Positions 1-6,092 of a stretch of 7,232 bases of DNA are shown here, piece after piece. Origin of the DNA: PALSA-1196 sp036833805 (GTDB lineage: Bacteria; Pseudomonadota; Gammaproteobacteria; Steroidobacterales; Steroidobacteraceae); assembly GCA_036833805.1 (NCBI GenBank), contig DAITPA010000076.1, positions 1 to 7,232 of the forward strand, given 5' to 3'. Numbering within the stretch: the first letter of the stretch is position 1; the number at the start of each line of letters is the position of its first letter. The translations under genes were made by a program, and so were the position numbers. Below the pieces are notes generated by a model. That model saw only the letters and a list, made by a program, of their open reading frames with translations. It did no database searches and had not been told where the DNA came from.

Positions 1-1
1 G

Positions 2-466
2 TGTGCGGCAGCCCAAGCGCGCGGCTTTGCGGTGCGCACCGCCGGCGAGCGTTTTGACGACGATGTGCGCCGTCTTGCGGTGCGCTTCACGCACGAGCTC
101 GATCTGTATCCTGATGCCGTGCATGTTTGGGGCGGCGAATCGGTCGTACGGCTGCCGCCGCGGCCCGGTCACGGCGGGCGCAATCAGCACCTGGCGCTCG
201 CGGCGGCACGCATCATCGCCGGACGCCGCGATCTTTTCCTGCTCGCCGCCGGCACCGACGGCACCGATGGCGCGAGCGATGATGCCGGCGCGCTCGTCGA
301 CGGCGAATCCTGCGCGCGCATTGCGCTCGCCGAGATCGATGTTGAAGAGTCTCTGCGCAGCGCCGATTCGGGCACCGCGCTCGCCGCCGCCGGCGATCTC
401 ATTCATACGGGTCCCACCGGCACGAACGTCGGGGATCTCGTGATTGGTCTTAAATGCGCCTCCTGA
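2..466 (+). CDS. Type-2 glycerate kinase (MOFRL family), C-terminal part, 5'-truncated by window
   Basis: Cytoplasmic enzyme that phosphorylates D-glycerate with ATP, usually to 2-phosphoglycerate; family members are also named GckA or TtuD (hydroxypyruvate reductase is a common misnomer). The reading frame is open from base 2, so the gene starts outside the window and only about 154 residues are seen. These are the MOFRL (multi-organism fragment with rich leucine) C-terminal domain. Recognisable motifs are GGRNQHLALAAA (codons near 174-209), the AAGTDGTDGASDDAGALVDG stretch (near 246-305), and the terminal HTGPTGTNVGDLVIGL (near 403-450). The end at KCAS-stop is normal for the family. The stop overlaps the next gene by 13 bp, so the two are probably co-transcribed. 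Family assignment is confident; whether the product is 2- or 3-phosphoglycerate cannot be read here. Confidence 0.9.
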   Translation, partial: CAAAQARGFAVRTAGERFDDDVRRLAVRFTHELDLYPDAVHVWGGESVVRLPPRPGHGGRNQHLALAAARIIAGRRDLFLLAAGTDGTDGASDDAGALVDGESCARIALAEIDVEESLRSADSGTALAAAGDLIHTGPTGTNVGDLVIGLKCAS

Positions 467-1695
467 TGATCGCGGATGATGCGCGCTTCATTGCGCTCAT
501 CGAGCATCACCTGACGTGCCGCTGGCCGGACGCGCAGCTCATCGTCCACAGTCCCGAGACGCAAGGAGCGCTGTCGCCGGAGTTTCTTGCCCAGGGCTTC
601 GATGCGCTGCTGCTTTCCGACACGAGTGCCGACGGCTGCGGGCTTGATTGGTTGAAGGATCTGGCGGGCCGCGCCGGCTTTGCCCCGGTCGTGTACTTGA
701 GCGCCTCTGCCACCGAGAGCGCAACGCGCGCGGCACTTAAGTTCGGCGCTCACGCGGTGCTCGCTCGCGCCAAGATCGAGCATGAAAGGCTAATCGACGC
801 TGTGACGACGGCGGCTGAGAAACAAAGCATCGCCCAAGCCAACTGGCGCACCGCAACCAATGCAAACGACGCGCAGTGCTTCAGCGGCGCGATACTCCCC
901 GGCTACCGCCGCATCCGCCAGCTTGCGGGCGGCCCGATCTCGGATCTGTATCTGGCTGAGAGCGACCGGGCAGGGGCGCTGGTCGTGCTGAAGGTGACGC
1001 GCGATCAGCAAAAAGGCAATGACCTTGATCAGTCCTTCCGGCGATTCCTGCAGGAATACGAGATCGTGCGCCGTGTTACCCATCCGAGCGTCGTGCGTCT
1101 GTACGACCTCGGCGTGAGCGATGAGCACGCCTACGTTGTCATGGAGTATTTCCGCGCCGGAGACCTGCGCACCCGCATGCGCTCGGGGCTCGCGCCGCGC
1201 GAGGCGCTGCGCATCGCCGTCGCCATTGCCGGCGGCCTGCATGCGATTCATACGGCCGGCATCCTGCACCGTGATCTGAAGCCCGGGAACGTCATGCTGC
1301 GCGACGATGGCAGTGTCGCGCTGATTGATTTCGGGCTTTCCAAGGACCGCTCACTCGCCATCGAACTCACCGATCGCGGACTCATCTTTGGGACGCCGCA
1401 CTATATGAGCCCGGAGCAAGGGCACGGCGAGTCGATCGATGCGCGCACCGATCTGTACAGCCTCGGGGTCATAGTGTTCGAGATGCTCGCGCGTGCGAAG
1501 CCGTTCGCTGACGTCAATCCGATGGCGATCATCTACAAACACCGCCACTCGCCCATCCCAAACCTGCCCAATCGCTTTGCGACTCTGCAGCCGCTTATTA
1601 ATAGCCTGCTCGCGAAGCGGCCGCAGGACCGCCCGAGCGACGCGGCCGCGACCGCGGCGGCGCTCGAGATGGCCGCGGCGCAATTAGCGCAGTAA
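454..1695 (+). CDS. Receiver-like domain fused to Ser/Thr protein kinase
   Basis: Cytoplasmic 413-aa eukaryotic-like protein kinase with an N-terminal receiver-like domain; no membrane segment is visible. Residues 1-125 follow the receiver fold (beta1 RLLMIADD with acidic pair D8/D9, S83 at the conserved Thr/Ser site, GAHAVLARAK near 98-107), but the phospho-acceptor position appears to be S55, with D56 one residue late, and the switch lysine is R105. The kinase domain spans about 149-405. It has a degenerate Gly-rich loop (LAGGPISDLYLA, 157-168), beta3 lysine K180, likely helix-C glutamate E203, catalytic HRDLKPGN (H272-N279), DFG (292-294), and GTPHYMSPEQ (313-322) ending the activation segment. 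All catalytic residues are present, so activity is expected. The start is supported because beta1 begins at residue 2; a second ATG at 466 would cut into beta1. It overlaps the glycerate kinase by 13 bp and, convergently, lpxH by 12 bp. Substrate and signal are unknown. Confidence 0.93.
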   Translation: MRLLMIADDARFIALIEHHLTCRWPDAQLIVHSPETQGALSPEFLAQGFDALLLSDTSADGCGLDWLKDLAGRAGFAPVVYLSASATESATRAALKFGAHAVLARAKIEHERLIDAVTTAAEKQSIAQANWRTATNANDAQCFSGAILPGYRRIRQLAGGPISDLYLAESDRAGALVVLKVTRDQQKGNDLDQSFRRFLQEYEIVRRVTHPSVVRLYDLGVSDEHAYVVMEYFRAGDLRTRMRSGLAPREALRIAVAIAGGLHAIHTAGILHRDLKPGNVMLRDDGSVALIDFGLSKDRSLAIELTDRGLIFGTPHYMSPEQGHGESIDARTDLYSLGVIVFEMLARAKPFADVNPMAIIYKHRHSPIPNLPNRFATLQPLINSLLAKRPQDRPSDAAATAAALEMAAAQLAQ

Positions 1696-2406
1696 CTCGC
1701 GCAGCTCGTAGCGGCCGCGCTCGTACCAGAGGTAGCTGCCCTGCTCGTACCAGGCGCCGAGCACGATCCTTTGCGCGGCCTCCGCGTTGATCAAAGTATG
1801 GTGAATGTTCGGCCTGTGGGTATGCCCGTGAATCATGCGGCGCACGTCGAGCGCGCGAAAGGCCTTCTCGACCGCGTTTGAATTGACATCCATGATCTCG
1901 GGTACAACGCGCGCGGTGTGCGCCTGGCTGCCGGCGCGCGCCTGTCGTGCAAGGCTCGCGCGGGCGGCAAGCGGCAAACCGAGAAAGCGCCGCTGCCAGG
2001 CTCGCGTGCGCACGGTGCTGCGCAGCTGTTGATAGCCGCGATCATCCGTGCACAGCGCATCGCCGTGCGTCAGCAGCACGCGCTCGCCGTCGAGCTCGAC
2101 GATGATTGGATCTGACAGGAGCTCGCAGCCGCTGCGCTGGCAGAAATCGCGGCCGAGGAGAAAATCGCGATTGCCATGAATGACGAACGTCGCCACACGC
2201 TTTGCCGTGAGTTCACGCAAGGCGCTGCAGACGCGCGCCTTGGCCGGATCCGCATCATCATCGCCCACCCAGCTCTCGAAGAGATCACCGAGGATATAGA
2301 GCGCCTCGGCTTCACTTGCGTGCACTTTCAGAAAATCCAAGAACTGCTCAATGGCGGCAGGAGTACCCTCGTCCAAGTGCACGTCCGAGACGAAGAGCCG
2401 CGCCAT
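1684..2406 (-). CDS. lpxH: UDP-2,3-diacylglucosamine diphosphatase LpxH
   Basis: Calcineurin-like metallophosphoesterase that hydrolyses UDP-2,3-diacylglucosamine to lipid X and UMP, the fourth step of lipid A synthesis, at the inner face of the inner membrane. The protein is 240 aa, the size of the E. coli enzyme, and the metal-site residues fall at the same numbers: D8 and H10 (SDVH), D41 (GDLFESWVGDDD), N79 and R80 (GNRDF), H114 (THGD), H195 and H197 (GHTHRP). The IMDVN motif (171-175) is also present. The start at 2406 is chosen because MARLFVSDVHL matches the family N terminus. Extending to an ATG at 2529 adds 41 Arg/Pro-rich residues that are the antisense-frame reading of the cyclophilin tail. 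It starts 4 bp after the cyclophilin stop with no clear Shine-Dalgarno sequence, suggesting translational coupling. One oddity is that residue 167, lysine in E. coli as I recall it, is valine here, with R166 beside it. Confidence 0.96.
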   Translation of the reverse strand: MARLFVSDVHLDEGTPAAIEQFLDFLKVHASEAEALYILGDLFESWVGDDDADPAKARVCSALRELTAKRVATFVIHGNRDFLLGRDFCQRSGCELLSDPIIVELDGERVLLTHGDALCTDDRGYQQLRSTVRTRAWQRRFLGLPLAARASLARQARAGSQAHTARVVPEIMDVNSNAVEKAFRALDVRRMIHGHTHRPNIHHTLINAEAAQRIVLGAWYEQGSYLWYERGRYELRELLR

Positions 2407-2410
2407 ACCG

Positions 2411-3073
2411 CTATTGGGACGGCGGTGGGCTCGGCGGCGTCGCGGGCGGGGCCGCGGGTGCGGCGGGTGGCGGGCTCGCGACGTGCGGCGCGGCTGGCGC
2501 TTCCACCTCTTCGATCTTCTGGATGACAACCGGCTTCAGCGGCGAATCGGACTTGAACGGGCCTACGCTACCGGTGGCAACCGCGCCGATGCGATCGATG
2601 ACGTCCATACCTTCGACGACCCGCCCGAATACGGCGTAACCCCAGCGGGTCTGCACCGGGTCGAGGTCGGGATTGTCGGAAATATTGACGTAGAACTGTG
2701 AGTTGCCCGAGTGCGGGCTGTCACCGCGTGCAAGTCCCACCGTGCCGCGCTTGTTCGTGAGTCCGTTGCCGGACTCGTTAACAATTGCCTCGTGATTGGG
2801 CTTCAGCTGCATGTCGCTCGCCGCATGGCCGCCGCCTTGAATGACAAAATTGCCGACCACACGGTGAATGAGCGTGTCGGTGTAGTGGCCTTCATGTACA
2901 TAGCGCAGGAAGTTTGCGACCGTCAGCGGCGCGCGCTCCGGAGCAAGCTCGATCACGAACGGGCCCATGCTGGTCGTTACACGCACGCGCGCCGGGGCGG
3001 TCGCGGCGAGTACCGGAGTGATGATCACGAGGAGCAGCGCCGCCGCCATCGAGCGCCAAGGGTGGTATTTCAT
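2411..3073 (-). CDS. Secreted cyclophilin-type peptidyl-prolyl cis-trans isomerase
   Basis: Catalyses cis-trans isomerisation of proline peptide bonds, assisting protein folding. Residues 1 to about 24 form a Sec signal peptide (MKYH, R7, hydrophobic core AAALLLVIITPVLAA), so the product should act in the periplasm. The cyclophilin domain covers roughly 29-190, with IHRVVGNFVIQGGG (69-82; R71, F76, Q79 at active-site positions), NKRGTVGLAR (107-116), NSQFYVNISDNPDLD (124-138) and WGYAVFGRVVEGMDVID (144-160). The end of the domain resembles periplasmic PpiA, yet the gene sits where cytoplasmic PpiB is encoded in E. coli, upstream of lpxH. Residues 191-220 are an added Ala/Pro-rich tail with 13 prolines, absent from E. 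coli PpiA and PpiB; it may be a flexible linker or contact segment. No strong ribosome binding site precedes the ATG. Family call is secure; the ppiA or ppiB name is ambiguous. Confidence 0.94.
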   Translation of the reverse strand: MKYHPWRSMAAALLLVIITPVLAATAPARVRVTTSMGPFVIELAPERAPLTVANFLRYVHEGHYTDTLIHRVVGNFVIQGGGHAASDMQLKPNHEAIVNESGNGLTNKRGTVGLARGDSPHSGNSQFYVNISDNPDLDPVQTRWGYAVFGRVVEGMDVIDRIGAVATGSVGPFKSDSPLKPVVIQKIEEVEAPAAPHVASPPPAAPAAPPATPPSPPPSQ

Positions 3074-3079
3074 CGGCGA

Positions 3080-3090
3080 ATTCTATAGCA
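3080..3090 (-). promoter_or_regulatory. Possible extended -10 promoter for cyclophilin-lpxH
   Basis: Read on the minus strand, TTGCTATAGAAT lies just upstream of the cyclophilin ATG. TGC followed by TATAGA resembles an extended -10 element. No well-spaced -35 was found (TTGTCG at 3113-3108 is 20 bp away). Transcription would begin only a few bases before the ATG, giving a nearly leaderless message, which fits the missing Shine-Dalgarno sequence. This is inference from a weak match. Confidence 0.25.
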
Positions 3091-3128
3091 AGGCGCGCCG
3101 CAATCCGCGACAAGCTGTTGGTGCCCGG

Positions 3129-3156
3129 TTGCATCCCTTAACATGGACGCTATGAA
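3129..3156 (+). promoter_or_regulatory. Possible sigma70-type promoter for gltX-cysS
   Basis: TTGCAT (3129-3134) and TATGAA (3151-3156) are separated by 16 bp, matching the consensus -35 at 3 of 6 and -10 at 4 of 6 positions. The predicted start of transcription is about 8-10 bases before the gltX ATG at 3172, and no Shine-Dalgarno sequence lies between (CGCAGCGTTACCCC). The match is weak and rests mainly on location in the short divergent intergenic region. Confidence 0.3.
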
Positions 3157-3171
3157 TCGCAGCGTTACCCC

Positions 3172-4578
3172 ATGACTGACAACGGTATCGTCACCCGCTT
3201 TGCGCCGAGCCCGACCGGGGACTTGCATCTGGGCAATGCCCGCACGGCGCTCTTTAACGAGCTCCTCGCGCGGCGCGCCGGCGGACGCTTCCTGCTGCGC
3301 ATCGAAGACACCGACGCGCAGCGCAGCCACGAGGCCCACACCCAGGGACTGATCGCGGATCTGCGCTGGCTCGGACTTCACTGGGACGCCGGCCCGGACT
3401 GCGAAGATACGCGCGGTCCCTACCGGCAGTCCGAGCGTGCCTCAATGTACGCATCAAGCTTTGCGGCGCTTGAGAAGAGCAACACGGTCTATGCGTGCTA
3501 CTGCTCGGCGCTTGAGCTCGAGGTATCGCGGCGCACGCAGCTTGCCGCCGGCAAGCCGCCGCGCTACGCCGGCACCTGCCGCGAGCTCACTTACGCCGAG
3601 CGCGCGAGCCGTACTGAGCGTGGCCTCGCACCGACCTTACGCTTTCGGGTGCCGCCGGGGCAGCGCATCGAGTTCACGGATTTCGTGCATGGCGCACAGA
3701 ATTTTTTGAGCGACGATATCGGCGACTTCGTCGTGCGGCGCGCGGATGGCTCCGCCGCCTTCTTTTTCTGCAATGCCGTCGATGATGCGCGCATGGGTGT
3801 CACTCACGTGCTGCGCGGCGAGGATCACCTCGCCAATACTCCGCGGCAGCTCATGATCCTTACGGCGCTTGACCTTAAGGCGCCGCTCTACGGCCATGTG
3901 TCGCTCCTCGTCGGCGCCGACGGCGCACCGCTATCCAAACGCCACGGCGCGACCAGCGTGCGCGAATACCGCGAGCGCGGATTCACCGCCGCCGCGCTCA
4001 CCAATCATCTTTTCAGGCTCGGTCACGCAACCGGCGAACATGGCTTTCTGAGCCTTGCCGAGATGGCGCAGGCCTTCGATCCTGCGCATCTTGGGCGCGC
4101 GCCGGCGCGTTACGATGAGCAGCAGCTGCGCGTCTGGCAGAAAGCTGCAGTCAAGCGGATGAGCCCGGCAGAATTGCGTGTCTGGCTCGGCGCGCTGCTG
4201 CCGGCGGGCTTGGATGACGCGTCCGTCAGCGCCTTCATCGAGGCCGTGAGAGGCAACATCGTGTTGCCGGAGGATGCGCTTTCTTGGATGAACATTATCT
4301 TCGGCGCACCGCCGGAGCTTGCGCCTGCCGAGGCGGAAGTTATTCGTGCCGCCGGCACGAGCTATTTCCTGGCTGCCGCTCAGGCTGCGGATGAGCGCGC
4401 GGATCTTGCGACGATTCTCGCTGCGGTGCGCGCCGCCACCGGCAAGACCGGCGCTGCGCTCTACAAGCCCTTGCGTCTGGCATTGACCGGGCGGCCGCAG
4501 GGTCCGGAGCTTGCGCCGCTGCTTAAGGCGATGCCGGTAGGCGCGGCGCGCGCGCGCCTCGTGCGCTTTGCAGGCTGA
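3172..4578 (+). CDS. gltX: Glutamyl-tRNA synthetase (possibly GluRS2 / non-discriminating type)
   Basis: Class I aminoacyl-tRNA synthetase attaching glutamate to tRNA in the cytoplasm. It is 468 aa, close to E. coli GltX (471). The Rossmann catalytic domain shows RFAPSPTGDLHLGNARTAL (9-27; HLGN is the HIGH motif, 19-22), LRIEDTD (42-48), LRGEDHLANTPRQ (214-226) and LSKRHG (254-259, the KMSKS equivalent). A zinc-site pattern C109-x-C111-x24-C136 is kept, but the fourth position, histidine in the CxCx24CxH pattern I recall for E. coli, is E138. The anticodon-binding C-terminal half is divergent (HLGRAPARYDEQQLRVW near 305-321) and ends with GKTGAALYKPLRLALTGRPQGPEL. These traits resemble the second GluRS type of some gammaproteobacteria, which can charge tRNA-Gln. 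It occupies the place of glnS in Pseudomonas, which suggests but does not prove such a role. It is followed 4 bp later by cysS and almost certainly forms an operon with it. Confidence 0.95.
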   Translation: MTDNGIVTRFAPSPTGDLHLGNARTALFNELLARRAGGRFLLRIEDTDAQRSHEAHTQGLIADLRWLGLHWDAGPDCEDTRGPYRQSERASMYASSFAALEKSNTVYACYCSALELEVSRRTQLAAGKPPRYAGTCRELTYAERASRTERGLAPTLRFRVPPGQRIEFTDFVHGAQNFLSDDIGDFVVRRADGSAAFFFCNAVDDARMGVTHVLRGEDHLANTPRQLMILTALDLKAPLYGHVSLLVGADGAPLSKRHGATSVREYRERGFTAAALTNHLFRLGHATGEHGFLSLAEMAQAFDPAHLGRAPARYDEQQLRVWQKAAVKRMSPAELRVWLGALLPAGLDDASVSAFIEAVRGNIVLPEDALSWMNIIFGAPPELAPAEAEVIRAAGTSYFLAAAQAADERADLATILAAVRAATGKTGAALYKPLRLALTGRPQGPELAPLLKAMPVGAARARLVRFAG

Positions 4579-4582
4579 CGGC

Positions 4583-5995
4583 ATGATCCGCATCCACAAC
4601 TCTATGACGGGTGACAAGCAAGAGCTCAAACCGCTCACGCCGGGGCGCATCGGCATGTACGTCTGTGGCGACACCGTCTACGATTTGAGCCACATCGGTC
4701 ACGCGCGCTCCAAGATCGCATTTGACGTTGTGCGCCGCTATCTCACCTATCGTGGCTATGAGCTCAATTTCGTGCGCAACATCACCGATATCGACGACAA
4801 GATCATCCGCCGCGCCGCCGAAACGCAGCAGTCGATCGGTGAGTTGACCGCGCATTACATCGCCGCAATGCACCGTGACTACGACGCCCTCGGGATCCTG
4901 CGGCCCGATCACGAGCCGCGCGCGACCGACTACGTGCAGCAGATGATTGACCTTACGCAAAAGCTCATCGAGAAGGGCTACGCCTATGTTGCTGACAACG
5001 CTGATGTGATGTATTCCGTTGCGCGTTTTGCGCCCTACGGGCGCTTGTCGGGAAGACGCCTGGGCGATCTGCGCGCCGGCGCACGCGTGGACATCGATGA
5101 GGCGAAACGCGACCCGCTCGATTTCGTGCTGTGGAAGCATTCGAAGCCGGGCGAGCCCGCGTGGCCGTCGCCCTGGGGGTCCGGCCGGCCGGGCTGGCAC
5201 ATAGAATGTTCGGCGATGGCCGAAGTATTTCTCGGCACGCGCTTCGACATCCATGGCGGAGGCCTGGATCTCAAATTTCCGCATCACGAGAATGAAATCG
5301 CCCAGAGCTGCGCGGCGAGTGGCGACAGCTTCGCGCAACTTTGGATGCACAACGGCTTTGTCACGCTCGACGATGAGAAAATGTCGAAGTCGCTCGGCAA
5401 CTTCTTCACGATCCGCGAAGCCTTGAAGGTGGTGCGCGATCCCGAGGTGATTCGTTATTTCTTTCTCTCGAGTCACTATCGCGGACCGCTCAACTATTCG
5501 TTGCAGCAGCTCGACCAGGCCGATGCCGCGCTCACCGGAATCTATGCGGCTCTGCGCGGACAGCGCGCGCTCGACGATGCGCTCGAGAGCGAGCACACAA
5601 GGCGCTTCAGGCAAGCCATGGATGACGACTTCAACACACCCGAGGCGCTCGCCGTGCTTAAAACGCTCGCTCGCGAGCTCAACATCGCGCACGCCAACGG
5701 GCGTGAAGATGAAGCTGCGTCGCTTGCTCTTGAACTACGCACTCTCGGCGGCGTTCTCGGCCTCCTCAAGCTTGATGCGGAGGAATGGTGCAAGAGGCCA
5801 AAGCCGCAGCACGCGCTCGCCGCCGGCGCCGCTACAATGACTGCTGCGAAAATAGAGGAGCTCATCGCAAGCCGCATTGAAGCGCGAAAGCGCAAGGACT
5901 TTACCGAAGCGGATCGAATCCGCGATGAGCTGGTAAAAGCGGGGATAATCCTCGAGGACAAGCCCGGCATGATCACCCATTGGCGGAGCAGCTGA
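4583..5995 (+). CDS. cysS: Cysteinyl-tRNA synthetase
   Basis: Class I synthetase that charges tRNA-Cys with cysteine in the cytoplasm. The protein is 470 aa, slightly longer than E. coli CysS (461). The HIGH motif is H37-H40 within VYDLSHIGHAR, and KMSKS is K266-S270. The catalytic zinc ligands expected from E. coli fall at identical numbers: C28 (YVCG), C209 (GWHIECSAM), H234 and E238 (FPHHENE). NITDIDDKII (66-75), FVLWKHSK (181-188) and MDDDFNTPEA (near 347-356) are family signatures, and the C-terminal KRKDFTEADRIRDEL helix is complete. The ATG at 4583 is chosen because MIRIHNSMTG matches the E. coli N terminus; a TTG at 4568 would add five residues. The start lies 4 bp after the gltX stop with a weak CAGG (4571-4574) 8 nt upstream, so translation is probably coupled to gltX. 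No damage is seen. Confidence 0.97.
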   Translation: MIRIHNSMTGDKQELKPLTPGRIGMYVCGDTVYDLSHIGHARSKIAFDVVRRYLTYRGYELNFVRNITDIDDKIIRRAAETQQSIGELTAHYIAAMHRDYDALGILRPDHEPRATDYVQQMIDLTQKLIEKGYAYVADNADVMYSVARFAPYGRLSGRRLGDLRAGARVDIDEAKRDPLDFVLWKHSKPGEPAWPSPWGSGRPGWHIECSAMAEVFLGTRFDIHGGGLDLKFPHHENEIAQSCAASGDSFAQLWMHNGFVTLDDEKMSKSLGNFFTIREALKVVRDPEVIRYFFLSSHYRGPLNYSLQQLDQADAALTGIYAALRGQRALDDALESEHTRRFRQAMDDDFNTPEALAVLKTLARELNIAHANGREDEAASLALELRTLGGVLGLLKLDAEEWCKRPKPQHALAAGAATMTAAKIEELIASRIEARKRKDFTEADRIRDELVKAGIILEDKPGMITHWRSS

Positions 5996-5997
5996 TT

Positions 5998-6008
5998 GGA
6001 GGAAAATG
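5998..6008 (+). promoter_or_regulatory. GGAGG Shine-Dalgarno before an upstream in-frame ATG
   Basis: Three bases after the cysS stop, GGAGG (5998-6002) is followed after AAA by ATG (6006-6008). This ATG is in frame with the metallopeptidase and would add 29 basic residues (MPQRRGRAHRGCAFCRTRLL...) containing three cysteines. The 3-nt spacing is short. It could start a longer isoform or be fortuitous; the family-consistent start is at 6093. Confidence 0.35.
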
Positions 6009-6080
6009 CCTCAGAGACGCGGTCGGGCTCACAGAGGCTGTGCGTTTTGCAGAACTAGACTTTTGGGGAAACACTGCGGC

Positions 6081-6084
6081 GGAG
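6081..6084 (+). promoter_or_regulatory. Ribosome binding site of the metallopeptidase
   Basis: GGAG lies 8 nt before the ATG at 6093. Together with the match of MRMDDQEESQNVEDVR to the N terminus of E. coli YpfJ (MRWQGRRESDNVEDRR), it decides the start in favour of 6093. Confidence 0.65.
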
Positions 6085-6092
6085 AGCGACTT

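Noticed and set aside
790..1269. Minus-strand open frame inside the kinase gene
   Set aside because: It is the reverse shadow of an intact kinase domain and has no recognisable protein features.
2407..2529. Upstream ATG that would lengthen LpxH by 41 residues
   Set aside because: The added residues are Arg/Pro-rich, lie entirely over the cyclophilin tail, and do not occur in the family; MARLFVSDVHL at 2406 matches the known N terminus.
4568..4582. TTG start for CysS five codons upstream
   Set aside because: It lies inside gltX, adds MQADG not seen in the family, and the ATG at 4583 matches the family N terminus.
3931..4674. Minus-strand open frame of 247 codons
   Set aside because: It is antisense to the gltX 3' half and shows no domain or ribosome binding site.
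4523..5692. Long open frame (389 codons) on the minus strand
   Set aside because: It is antisense to cysS, which has full-length homology and all catalytic residues. The translated sequence shows no recognisable domain and arises from GC-rich codon bias.
6047..6075. Possible separate promoter for the metallopeptidase (TTGCAG, 17 bp, AACACT)
   Set aside because: Both boxes match at only 3 of 6 positions and transcription would start inside the Shine-Dalgarno sequence of the 6093 start.
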